This document shows positions 51,094-62,860 of a stretch of DNA of 64,000 bases, piece after piece. This stretch comes from Poecilobothrus nobilitatus (Eukaryota > Arthropoda > Insecta > Diptera > Dolichopodidae), in assembly GCA_947095535.1 (NCBI GenBank), contig OX352772.1, positions 55,199,445 through 55,263,444 of the forward strand, given 5' to 3'. The position numbers and the translations under genes are program-made. Within the stretch, counting starts at the first letter, position 1. Each line of letters begins with the position of its first letter. The notes below the pieces were generated by a model that saw nothing but the letters and a program-made list of their open reading frames with translations, did no database searches and was not told where the DNA came from.

Positions 51094-51959
51094 TAACCGT
51101 ACGAACGTCTTTCTCAGGATATAATAATTTTGACATTATGTTTGTTTTGTTACATTTTACAGAAGACAAGTTATAGAAATCGTCATGTCGTAAACCTGTC
51201 CATACAATAACTCAAAAAATTAAGGAATTGAAATGCAAAATTATTAGTTTCGATTTTTCAATTGAGCAAGTTCGATCGGCACGTTCTATTGCCTATTATA
51301 CAACTTCTTTATTCATATAAACATAACTCAGTATCTATTAAAACTAGGTACTACTATTAAATTTTGTGAAAAGAAGTCAAGTTGTCGTACAACTTCTTAT
51401 TTTATATAAACATATTTATATCGTCATAACTTGGTACTTAATAAAACTAGATACTTATCTCAAATTTTGTAAAAGATAATCAAGTTTTATGGCAATAGTT
51501 TCTGGAACATTCGGTTGGTTCGGGAAAAGTACTAGGTAACTTTCCTTCAACTCAAAAATCTATGTAAATATATCTCGGTATTTAATTAATATATCTTGGT
51601 ATCAAACATCTGAAATTTTGTAAAATAAGATCAAGATTTATGGCAATAACTTCTGTGAAGTTTAGTTTTTCTAGAGCACCAAATTCTGATAATTGTTATA
51701 TAACTTTTTTTTTATATGAGCATATTTCAGTCTCTACTTGTATATAAAATGCATATTTAGTGTTTTGTCAAGAGAAATTCACCATCAGGAAAATTTACTT
51801 AATTTAGTATGCCGCCATACTACTTCTAAATTTGCACAAATATATCTAAATAATTAATTAAGTTTGTTATATTAAATTTTCTAAAGGATTATAAAATTTT
51901 ATAATCCTATAAGCATATCCTAGACATGTCACAGTCAACACTATACTGTTCCTCGTTTC
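51094..51959 (+). mobile_element. Family 3 element, decayed
   Basis: The left end AACCGTACGAACGTC is followed by AGGATATAATAATTTTGACA, a lost microsatellite zone (GTCGTAAACCTGTCC) and CAATAACTCAAAAAATTAAGG. The interior has tandem family words CTCAGTATCTATTAAAACTAG and CAAGTTTTATGGCAA. The right end has TATCCTAGACATGTCACAGT, CAACACTATACTG and TTCCTCGTTTCA. It is about 0.87 kb. Confidence 0.65.
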
Positions 51960-54900
51960 ATTAAATATTGATGAGTATTTTATAATTTGGAAATGTTCGG
52001 ATACGGTCTGCTAATTGGTTCTAAAAATGATATATAGTTTTTTGTTTAATTTTGCGATTGTTATTATTTTGTGTTGTGAAACAATTTTTTAATATTTTTG
52101 AGTTTCAATACAAAAGTTCTTTATAATTTAGAATGTGAAGTGATTTAGAACTTTATTAAAAAATGTTTGCTAATTGAATAATTTTTTTTTTTTTTTATTG
52201 GATTTGACAAAGTTTTTTTGATCTTGAACTCGAAATAAAGGATAATATGAAGAAAATAAAGAAAGGACTCGAATATGAAGAAAAGTAACCAAAGTTGGTA
52301 CCAAAACAATATTTAAAAAAGGGTTGTAAATTATTTTAATTTCGAGTTTCTAGTGCTTATAAGTTTTAAGATATGAAAAGTAACAACTACTCTAATATGG
52401 ATAAATAGATAAAATAAAAATTTTAATCAATTTCGATCGATATTTCACAAAATACTTTAAAGTTGAATGAGCTGTGTAAACCTTCAAAACAAGATTCCTT
52501 TTGTATTTTGTATATTTTTTTTTATTTTTTTTATTTTATTTTAATAAAATACCAGAATACGTTGTCATCAATTTTTAAAATAGACATAATTGAAGTATTT
52601 TATTGTTTTTGTTTTTGATTAAACAACTTTTTCTGCTGTTATTTTTGTCACTTAACGAACGTTTTTAAAATGTTTCCTTTTTTTACAGATTTACTATATA
52701 CATATGTATGTATATATGCATAACTACATAATAAAAAATTTTCTATGACACCATAATATCATATAATATAACAATTCAAGAATGAAAAATTTTTATACAT
52801 AATTTTACATATACATAATATATACATAAATATTTTATGATGCAAAACAAAACTGAACATAACTGTACTCATCGTAATTTTTGAATTAAAATGTTTTTAT
52901 TCTGTTTATATTTCACCATTTTGTTTTTTTTTTTTTTTTTGTTGTGTTTTTGCACAACAAATGTCAGTTTCAAACATATAAAAATGACAATTGACATCAA
53001 ATTCATTCAAACGTAAATAAAAATTTTGGTTATGTTTCAAAGTAAATTATGGGATACTTTTACGTTAGTTTTTGTATTAATTCTAATTAATGTTTTGAAA
53101 TGATTAAAGCAAAGTCTAACTTGCTGTGGAAATTTATGGAAATTTACAATATTGTTTTTTTAAACTAATGTAAATTTTTATTTGAAAATATTTTGAATTG
53201 TTGCAGGCCATACATTAAACTTCTCCTCATACATCTGCAACATCATTTAAACTTTCTTTTTCAATCAGCATTTTTTTCTTTAAATGCTATTTTTCTGTTT
53301 ATCTTTTGCTGTAAGTTAGTTGGTGTCAAATATTTTTAATAATTTTGTAAAAAAAAAATTCAGAAAAATAAAATATTAAAAAATATCGATTAGAATTATA
53401 AGTAATCAATTATGATTTATGAGAACTTCGTACAACTTTTATACGATTCGAAAAATTCCATTCACGTTTTATTATCGATAACAGGTACTAAAAAAAAAAA
53501 TTAGAATTACTATTTAATAAAATTTTGTATAAAGTTTTTTTCTGCCGTTCTTTTCTCGTCAAAGTTCTTTTGAAAATGATAATAAACCTCATTCAGTTGT
53601 TCAATTTGCCCACACACATTAAAACATTCAACCAACAACCAAAGCCATGCATGACATAAGTCAAAAAATTTTGAAATTTTTTTCCCAAGCAAAATTTCAA
53701 CTGTCAAAATGGTTGAAAACCATGTCTACTAACTTAGTAAAACCTTGTAAATTTGCTATAATTTTAAACATGTTTACAAACTAAGTTTAATAATGTATCT
53801 GACAGCATAATAAATAGAATGATTTTAAATTGTCATTTGTATGCAACTAAGCTGATCACATTATTTTACTTTTGCGAAATTTATTTTAGATAACTCTAAA
53901 AGTTTGATTATGAATCATGTTAACAGCTTCGAATATTGTTGTTAATTCTAATGAGTGACTTCAAATAAATTTCTTAGATTATGAATATAGGCATGTCAAA
54001 CTTAACTTTGAATTAATGATAACTATTGTAACGCTTAAATAATGTTGTTAAAATATAAGAAATTAAAAAAAAAAAAGAAAAAAATGTTTTATGAGCACTT
54101 TGAAATAAAAAAGTACATATATATAAAAGGATAAGCAATGAATTTTCAAATACTATGCACGATGGTTGTTATGTCTCCAGAATAACATTATCAGGACTTA
54201 TATTCTCTTTATTTTAGTATTTAAAAGTTTATAAGGAAAAAATTAAATACATACATACATAACTTATTGGATGTTATATTATAGTACCTAATATTATTTT
54301 GAGTAAATATATTTCTGCACATTATTATGTCAGTCACTACCATAGTCAGCAGAAAAAAAAAAATAATCCTTTTATTTTTTATAGATTGTATGTTTTTTTT
54401 GTTGCTACTTTTTAATTTAATTTTTTTTAGTCTATCAAACCAATTTCTTGTAAAAAAAAATCACTTCTTTTCAAAATGTGTTAGAAAACGTATATAAAAT
54501 GATTAAAATTGTAAGAGTTCATTTGAATATGTGTTTTATTGGGAAAATCACTTTTCGGAAGTTCATAATTGCAAAGAATTTAATTATGTAAAAGCTATTA
54601 TTGGCACCTGTCATACGCAAAAGATAAACAAAACTTAAAAAACATTTTTACCTTTTTATCCAGGCTCAGTGTTTTAATTTTAAAAATTTTGTTTTAAATT
54701 CATATAATAGATATTCGGTTTACAGAATTATCGTGGCTTATATCGTAACGGTTGTAAGTCAAAAACATCTCTATACAATAAAGTTTCAATATAAAATCAA
54801 ATTTTAAAGTCAGTTTGGGCTTACGATATTCGGTTATGGAGTTGTGCTAAGCACCATAATATTTTAATTATTTAAACATTCGCTTAAAATTCCTATTTGA

Positions 54901-55326
54901 ATCACTATGTGGAAGCAACGCGACTCATTTATAATAAAAACTTATATTAGGAAACTAAAACTGCCTTCCAATTCGATATAAATCCATAATGTATCAAAAT
55001 ATCAGAGAATAATTACTACATTATTGATTTACTCTTATACTAAATAACGTGAACGAAAAATTGAAGAAAAGTCTGCGTTGACTAGTTTCAGTCTTTGAGG
55101 TGTGGTTTAGTATAGTGAAAGTTCTCATAGTATCATTCATATCGTCGCGATTAAAACGATTATACCACAAAGATTCAATGATCAAAACGATTATACGAAT
55201 TCTCTAAACACAAAGAAAAAAAAATTCTTACAATAATCTAACATATATATTTATCAAAAAAAGATTGAAAAATACGAAATTCTTAAAAAATTGATTTTTC
55301 ATTATGGGAATGTAAATTCTTAGCTA
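51960..55326. other. A+T-rich stretch; one unrecognised 65-codon frame
   Basis: A minus-strand frame at 53510-53707 encodes a peptide with FFDLCHAWLWLLVECFNVCG. It is compositionally less like random A+T-rich DNA than most chance frames, but I do not recognise it and there are no splice signals I could trust. A hairpin TTGTTGTG/CACAACAA lies near 52939-52960. Confidence 0.35.
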
Positions 55327-55518
55327 GGGGACTCGGTGTCCTAGTGGACAAGAGCGTATAAAATACGCTGTTAACACCAAGGGAGTATGGGTTCGAATCC
55401 CACACACGTTGCAAGAGTTATTCCCCCTTACGAAATTTACAGCCACGTCTGAACAGGAAAGGCTTTGTGATTTCCTGTCCACATTTATGTGGCAAAGAAA
55501 TGCATTAAAAAAAAAAAA
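55327..55518 (+). mobile_element. SINE A copy 3
   Basis: It has an A-box region (TGTCCTAGTGG), a perfect B box GGGTTCGAATCCC (55389-55401), a body with GTTGCAAGAGTTATTCCCCC and GCAAAGAAATGCATT, and a poly-A tail to 55518. A short TTAGCTA flank is repeated near 55320 and 55532, but the target-site duplication is not clean. Confidence 0.85.
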
Positions 55519-57455
55519 GCTGTAATGAGTTTTTAGCTATAATGAGATAATGTCTAATGAAATAAAATCGAATCAACTATCTTAGCAAAAAAAAAATTAA
55601 AATAATGTCGGATCTACAATAATTCTATCTTATTTCCACATAAAATTGACGATAAATAAAATCAAAGGAAAATAAAAGAAACAAAGTCGAATTGATCTTA
55701 TTTATGTACAATTTTGAAAATATTTAGTTGTCCCGATTTAGTGCTCATGGAATGGAGCATTTACAAAATTTATATTTAGAATTTTACTTTTTTATTACCG
55801 ACTTTGTCACCAATGTTAAATAGGAATGAAGTCGATTACACTTTATTTCATTCAAAGTTTCTTTTCAAACTTTTTAATATTCATCATTTTAAAAGTGGAA
55901 AAATACGAAAACTTACCGTTTTAATTCAAATATTTGACAAAAATTAGTTTAGAAGCCGGAAAAAAACTACCCCTTCCAATTATTTTTTTTTTGGTTTTAG
56001 CAGGCTTTATTGTGTATATTGTATTCAGTCTGTAAAGATAATTAGGCAAAATTTTTGTATTTCAGCGAACAGTTCAGTGTGTACTAACAAAACAATCCAT
56101 TCTTATCCTCAAAAAAAGTAGATGTTTTTCATGTTTGATGCTTTTGATTTAGTAATATTTTGTGTTGGATCGAAAAGACGGATAGTAAAGATTAATAAGA
56201 TATCCGACAAATGGTGTAGTGATTAAGACACCGGCCTTTCATTTGAAATTGGGTCATATACCTACATTAAGTTTCGATTTAAAAATTATGTCAATCATTT
56301 TTGATTTCTTTTGAAATGAAGACTGAAATTTATTTAAAAAAATATAAATGATTGAAAGGTTCCTTTTAAATTGAATCATCTATTAATAGATATATTAGTA
56401 CAGTTTACTTTAAAATATTTTTAGATGCATTAAAGGGTTGGCATCGATTTAACTGAAACAAATTATTACGGGAAATTTAATTTATTTTCTATATAATAGG
56501 AACTGCAAAATTGAGGATAAACCTACCATAATCCATAATAATTCATACATGTATTTTTGATATAATTTGGATACAAAAAAAAATTGAAGAACTGAAGAGT
56601 GTCGAAATCGATTCATATCTTACAGCAAAAATAATTCATTCGAAGTTTGACTTATTTTTGTTTATAGTTTTACAAAATGGTTCTGTAAAGTTTATTAATA
56701 CAGAAAACAATCTGTCAAACCAATAAAAACGACTCAAAACATTTATAGAAGTTAAAGTTTAAATTTTTCGAATAAACATCAATACCTTGCCTTCCTATTT
56801 AATGTAATCCAATTCTTAAAAATTTCATAAAGAAAATATTACCTTTACAGACTAAGCAGAAGAATAACCAACAATAAATTCAATTCTTAATTTTGACATT
56901 TAGCCAGATCTATATGGGATAATGCTCTATAAGAATATTTTCCAATGCTATATCTTAATAATATGTATGAATTTTTATTTACAACCATCAACCATCATTT
57001 GTACCCAAAACCATAGTAAAATTATCCTTTTTGATTCATAAAACCAAAACCAAAAAATACTTGATATATTCATAATTGGAATCGATTAATAGAAATATTT
57101 TTTAATCAATAGTAATTGCAATCATAAGAAATGGAACGACATGAATTAAAATAACAATATATTCAGTGTTCAATTAATATTGAAATTTGTCTCCGCTTAT
57201 CTGAATCCGCTTATCTGAAGAATTTCAGTTCTATTTAATATACAAAATATCTTTAAATTTGAAAAAAAAAAAATTTTTTTAAATTAATTTTGCTTCTTTA
57301 ATTTAACAAAGATGGATAATTTTAATATATATATATATATATATAATTGTAATATATATTGTATATATATTTTCTGATTTTTAATTTGCATACCAGACCA
57401 CGTAATAAAAATTCAATCTAATTAGAATTCATTTTATGTTTTGTGGTGTAATTCT
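55519..57455. other. A+T-rich stretch with a SINE D head relic
   Basis: At about 56200-56270, ATGGTGTAGTGATTAAGACA and CCGGCCTTTCATTTGAAATT form a tRNA-like A-box half related to 1250-1320. The B-box half is decayed. A (TA)n run lies at about 57328-57346. Nothing else recognised. Confidence 0.4.
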
Positions 57456-58120
57456 TATACCAGTGTGAACATAGATCAAGGGTATAATAAATTTTGCCAT
57501 TACGTTTGTGAGACTTTAAAGAAGCCGAGCCAAATAATTGTAATAACTTAATTGTATGGATTGTAATTGCACGTTTGTCTGTTCGTGCGTTCATTCGCAA
57601 TTTGACTTAAAAAAATAAATGAGCTAGAATTCTAAAATTTTTACCACATAATTTTTTTAAAAATTGTTAGTTTTGCTGCGGGTTGGAGTAGCTGCCATAC
57701 AACTTCTTTTTTTATATGAAACTAACTCAGTGTCTATTAAAACTGTGTATCTGAAATTTTGTCAAAAAATGTCAAGTTGCATGCCAACAACGTCTATAAA
57801 ATGTGGTGGCTATGGTAGAGCAACAGGTTCAGATATATCTTGTATATTTTCGAAATTAATTTACCTAGATATCTGAAAACTTGTATTGATTTAACCATAT
57901 TTTATAGAAAGTTAATAAAATATGGTTGGTTCGGGGTAACAGGTTCGAATAGCTGTTTTACAATTCCAAAACTTACATAAATATATTTCGGTACTTAATT
58001 AAGTAAAACATCTGAAATTTTGTAAAAAATTATAAAATTTTATGTAAACAGCATATATATATTATGTTCATAAGGGTATCCTGAAGTTGGCACAGTCTAC
58101 TCTTTACTCTTACTTAATTT
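57456..58120 (+). mobile_element. Family 3 element
   Basis: The left end has TTATACCAGTGTGAACATAG, then GGGTATAATAAATTTTGCCA, matching the copy at 62496. The microsatellite zone is degraded to GTTTGTCTGTTCGTGCGTTC (about 57572). The interior has TTAGTTTTGCTGCGGGTTGG and ATACAACTTC words. The right end has AGGGTATCCTGAAGTTGGCA, CAGTCTAC and a CTCTTTACTCTTAC terminus. It is about 0.66 kb. Frames at 57418-57876 are chance. Confidence 0.65.
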
Positions 58121-58740
58121 TCTTTGTTTTTTTTTTTATTTATTTTTATAAAATACTTGAAATGAATTCTATTAAATTCTGAGCTCAGTAAAAATTGAAT
58201 TTTCTTCTAAATTATTCTTTTTTTTTTTTTTGTATTTTAAATTATATTAATTTTATAATCGTGTAATTTAATAGGTTTGTAGGTGAATTAAATAGTCATG
58301 CAATGTTTGAAATATATTTTATGAAATAATTTTTTAAAAGAAAAAAAAAAACAAACCTAAAACATGATGGATTTGTTAAGTAATTTGAAATTTAAAACAT
58401 GTCATGTCCTTGAATTAAAGAGTTCATATACTTTATTTAACCTTTTATACTAGTTGCAATTTAATTTAAAATGCATCTGGCATATTAAAATTTCTTTTTT
58501 ATTATTTTTTTTGAATTATATGCTCCTGGTCATGACATTTTTTTTTTTGAAATATGATGTACTATAATTGTACGTATTATGGAGTTTTGTTTGTTATAAA
58601 TGAAAGGAAAGAAAATTGAAAAAATCAATAAAAGTTAAAGGCAGAAAATTATAAAAATTTTTTAAGTTTTTTGAAATTTTAAACTAAATATAAATAAAAA
58701 AAACAAAAATTGAAAAAATTAATAGGTATATATCTTGAAT
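58121..58740. other. A+T-rich stretch, nothing recognised
   Basis: Poly-A/T runs only. Confidence 0.5.
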
Positions 58741-58964
58741 TTTTTTATTTATTTATATTAATATTACAAATTACATAGGTTAATGCAATATAACTAAACC
58801 ATCGGCTACTAAGGCTATTGGCCGGATATTATTATTTAATTTATGTTTATTTATACAATATGTGGTAACAAGGGGGATTTGTTTTCAATTACAGGATGCA
58901 GCATTTGAACTCGCACTCTTCGGTTAATAAGGCACGTGCTTAACCATTAGGCCATCGAGGCCCT
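58741..58964 (-). mobile_element. SINE B copy, diverged
   Basis: In reverse the head reads GAGGGCCTCGATGGCCTAAT, then GGTTAAGCACGTGCC, with a B-box-like GAGTTCAAATGC. The body has CCCCCTTGTTACCACA and GCCTTAGTAGCCGATGG, and the tail is an (AAAT)n run at 58741-58757. No clear target-site duplication, and the body is more diverged than at 34474 and 62205. Confidence 0.72.
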
Positions 58965-59789
58965 CAGGTTAAAGTTATTATTTAGTAGTTATTGAATAAA
59001 ATTGCATAATTATAGGCTACATTTGAAAGTTTAACATATCGATTATCGATTATTAAGTCGTAATATTACTATAAACACATTAACATTAATGGAGAACAAT
59101 TTAAAATACGACATGATTATTCCATTTAAAGATACGAATACGAAGATTTTACGTACCTTAAATAATTGTCTATAATAAGACTATAGCTTTATATTAGAAT
59201 AAGTCAAATTTTATTGTAAACTGTCTGATAGAAACAATATTTATTTTTATACCTCTTCAATTTGTACAAAAAACAAGATTTATACAAAAAAACCTATTTA
59301 AAAGCAAAAGCTTAACAAAACCAAAAATGTTCTTTAAACTGAAAAGTAAACTTATATTTCCTTAACATTTTTTATGTTAAAAATCAGATATATTATAATA
59401 AGAGGATATTACATTTATTATAATACCAGGCAAAAATGAAGCTAAAAATATAAAATTCAAAAATCTTAAAAACCATCTACGACAGTTTAAAGTAATGGTT
59501 AACAACATGGCGTATTAACGAAGGAAATTCTTGTCAAATCTTGCTTAAGTAATGCATTAATTTATGTGATTTGTTATATTAATATAAATAATATACATAA
59601 AACACAAAACACAAAACAGAAGTCAAAGTTTAGATGCACTCAAAACACAAAAGTCAAATTTCAAAAGAATCCGAAATCCATAGGAATGTTTGGAGATGCA
59701 CTACATCTGCATTGTTATTTAAAATAGTATTAAATTACAAAATTGAAAAAACCAATAATTAAGTCACTATATTTAATAAACTATGTTAG
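58965..59789. other. A+T-rich stretch with a short ACAAAAC repeat
   Basis: AAAACAC-type units at about 59600-59622. No gene recognised. Earlier parts of the RTE relic may be decayed here. Confidence 0.45.
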
Positions 59790-60530
59790 ATAGTAGAATA
59801 CGATGATGACATCTTTATCATATCTAGAAGCTATAGAATTATGGTCGAGGCGATCATTTAAATTGAACGAGAAGTCAAGAAATTTAATTTTGAAAATAAA
59901 TGAAACAAAAGTAAAATAATTAAAGATGTCAGAAGAAAAGCTCACATATACAAACAGTATGTGGTATCACCATACATGACAGAATAAAAGCTAGTAATCG
60001 GAGCTACTTGACAAATAAAAAGTTGTAACAGTCCAAATTATTATCATGGCAAACAAAGCACATAATATACAAAACTATAATGCGATCAGTTGTTACATAC
60101 GGATACGAATTATGGACGCTAACTGTAGCAGACGAAAACAACCTAAACATTTTCGAAAGAAAAATTTTTCAAAAAATTTTTGGCGTCAGAATGCTAGAAA
60201 ATGGGGAATATGTGAGAAGAAATAATGCCAAACAAGATGAAATTAACTAAAGATCAAGACATAGTCAAATTTGGGCTGGGCAATTGATCAAAAGCTGGGC
60301 AGAAAGCAAAAGGGCATAAAACTAACCACAAAAGGGGGTTTACCTGACCTGATTTAAGAAGCACCAGAAGTAGGCCACGCATTAGATGTCTAACTAATAT
60401 TGAGATATTTGTATACTGCATATTAGAAATTGAAATACAGTTACTCAAGATTCTGATACATGCTGAGATGGTATTTTCTGAGGAAGGTTAAAGTTCATAC
60501 CGAGCTGTAGTCCTTTCAGAAGAAAGAGAA
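59790..60530 (+). pseudogene. RTE-like LINE relic (RT catalytic region to C-terminus)
   Basis: YDDDIFIISRSYRIMVEAI (about 59799-59850) corresponds to the RTE YADDIDIIGRS-type catalytic motif with a changed second residue. Further on, MRSVVTYGYELWTLT and ADENNLNIFERKIFQKIFGV (about 60082-60185) are typical of the RTE thumb region, followed by ENGEYVRRNNA. The tail keeps LGWAGQLIKSWAESKRA- and TRSRPRIRCL-like pieces. Stops and shifts occur throughout, so it is non-functional. The minus-strand frame at 60254-60448 is a shadow. Confidence 0.75.
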
Positions 60531-61860
60531 GAATATAAATAATAATTTCTAAAATTTAGAGCTCCCGATCAATACATTCTAATCAAAATTGAATCAAGAA
60601 TACAACATTAAAGATAGAATAAAATGAAAATGAAATAAAAGTACCTACGTGTGACAAAGATGTAACAGCAATATATTTAATATTCATTCATGTAATATTC
60701 ATAATAATATTTAATATTCATAATAACCAATTCAAAACTGTTCACAAATCGTCAATGTAAAAATTAAATCAAAGCAAAAACGTTTTAAAGGTAACTTTAA
60801 ATTGTTATAACTTATTATTGTATATGAAAGGAATTAATACTATGTACTCAAAGAATCAAAATCTTTGGAAATCATGTATTAATATCTCATTTATAATTTC
60901 TCTTCTCTAATATTATTCAATGCAGTTTCCTGAAAAATATTATTAATTCTTTGTTTTATTTTTTTTTTTTTTTCAATTATCATGAGTTTATTATCCTTTT
61001 TATAATTTCCTTATTGTTTAAATTATTTTGTCGCTTAATAATTATTAAAACAATACCGTAATGAAAGAAACAAAAAAAAAAAAAACCAAAAAAAATAACA
61101 AGAACCTTTTAATACCACTTCTGGTATTATTGTTTTATTAAAATATATTTTTTAAATATATGCCATTTGGTCATTGACTTTTTAAATTCTTAAAAGTACC
61201 CGACTTAATTTTGTATTACTTGTTTTTTTCCTATTAAAGAGCTCTTAAAAAGACATTGTTATAAGTTTTTATTTTTATTATTATTACTATTTTCTAAGTT
61301 TATTTAAATTTGATTTAAATAAAGAAAAATTACGTCTTTTTTTTTTTTAATTATAAGTCCGTATATCCTTTCTGCAATTGGATATTTTATGTATTGGATA
61401 TATATTTTGTTTTTATTGATGACAACTCAGGTAATGTATCAATGCATCAGTAATCACTAAATTACAGGTCAGTAGTACCTGTAGTACCTAAATGTCGAAA
61501 AGATCAGTTGGAATGCTTGCGACCGGTGTATTTTCTTCTATAATTTTCAATGCCATAAGCATTTCAAAACATTGGAGTAACTTTAAAATTTAATTAAAAA
61601 ACTAATAATTTAAACAAAGAACTACTGGCTTTACTTAAATTTTCTTTTAAAATTTAGACAACACCAAAATGAAACTCGATTAAATGCTACAAAAAAACAT
61701 AATACAGATACTATGAGAGTTTGAACATATAAAAATTAAAGTTGAATTTAGCATAACATAAAACAGTTGAAAAAGAACCGCTCAAGATCTTTTAAAGTAT
61801 GAAGAATGATATTAAATGAAATCAAGGTGCTTTATTCTGATCAACATAATAGAGTAAATG
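60531..61860. other. A+T-rich stretch, nothing clear
   Basis: At 61445-61480 (AGTAATCACTAAATTACAGG) there is a reverse-strand tRNA-like scrap similar to 39905-39960. No gene recognised. Confidence 0.4.
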
Positions 61861-61862
61861 AA

Positions 61863-61920
61863 ATGCTTACGACCTGCGCCTTGATTAATAAGCCACGTGC
61901 TTAACCACTCGTGCATCTAA
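61863..61920 (-). mobile_element. SINE B head fragment
   Basis: In reverse, GAGTGGTTAAGCACGTGGCT and TATTAATCAAGGCGCAGGTC match the head of the 58741 SINE B, ending in GTCGTAAG. The fragment stops at the target-site duplication of the next SINE. Confidence 0.6.
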
Positions 61921-61933
61921 ACAGACTCCCTTT

Positions 61934-62205
61934 ATTTATTTATTTATATTAGTATTACGTACATAAATGTAATGCAATGCAATTTTTTGAACCATCGGCT
62001 ACCAAGGCCATTATAGGTTTTTATACTATTATTAAATTATATACTAATATTATTTATTTTGTTTATATTATATACTATATATTTACATTATATTTGGTCG
62101 TAAGGGGGGTATGTAAAGAAAAACACTTACGACCTGTGCAGGGATCGAACCCACACTCCTTCGGTTAATACGTTACGCGCCTACCCACTAGGCTACCGAA
62201 GCCCC
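61934..62205 (-). mobile_element. SINE B copy with 13-bp TSD
   Basis: The head at the right reads in reverse GGGGCTTCGGTAGCCTAGTG, with B-box-like GGGTTCGATCCC and body GTCGTAAGTG...CCCCTTACGACC. It is almost the same as 34247-34474. The tail is (AAAT)n at about 61934-61950. ACAGACTCCCTTT (61921-61933) and ACAGACCCCCTTT (62206-62218) form a 13-bp target-site duplication with one difference. The small frame 61977-62168 lies within it and is not coding. Confidence 0.87.
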
Positions 62206-62218
62206 ACAGACCCCCTTT

Positions 62219-62495
62219 GTATTATATATTTAAAACATTGAAAAAAATTGCATATTTTGAGGCTTAATTTTTTTTAATTTTCTTCGTAGAATTTTTCTTT
62301 TATGCAGATTTTATGACTAGAGTTAAAGTAACGGTAAAATAAATTCACATATCAATTCTTTATTTTATATTTTTCTCTTCTTTACATGTATCTTTATCAG
62401 TTCTTTCTTATTTTCTTTTTAAGTATGTTACTTATACATATTTTAAAAAAAAAATAATTTGCGTTAAAAAGGAGTCCTAGTAAAATACATTTTTT
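62219..62495. other. Short A+T-rich spacer
   Basis: Nothing recognised. Confidence 0.5.
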
Positions 62496-62633
62496 TATAC
62501 CCGTATGAACTATGTTCAAGGGTATAATAAATTTGCCATTACGTTTGTGACACCTTAAAGGAGTCGAGCTAGATATAGTGTCAAAGGTATGGATCGGCTC
62601 AGAATCGAATTCTGAGTCGATTAAGCCATGTAC

Positions 62634-62669
62634 GTCCGTCCGTCCGTCCGTCCGTCCGTCCGTCCGTCC
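62634..62669 (+). repeat. (GTCC)9 microsatellite
   Basis: Nine uninterrupted GTCC units, the longest such run in the window, adjacent to the family 3 mini-me-like core. Confidence 0.92.
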
Positions 62670-62860
62670 GCACGATAACTCAAAAAATAAAGGAGCTAGG
62701 GGGCTGAAATTTTTTTTACGTCACTTTTGCAAAATTGTTAGTTTTGCTATTTAAATCCAACATTTTCGGTTGGCCGGTTCGAGTAGCTGCCATACAACTT
62801 CTATCTTTATATAGAAATAACTCAGTATCTATTCAAGCTAGGTTTCTGAAATTTTGCAAA

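Noticed and set aside
60254..60448. Minus-strand 64-codon frame
   Set aside because: It is antisense to the RTE-like relic.
1058..62669. Direct-repeat GTCC runs considered as CRISPR-like or regulatory arrays
   Set aside because: They are plain tetranucleotide microsatellites inside mini-me-like modules, with no spacers.
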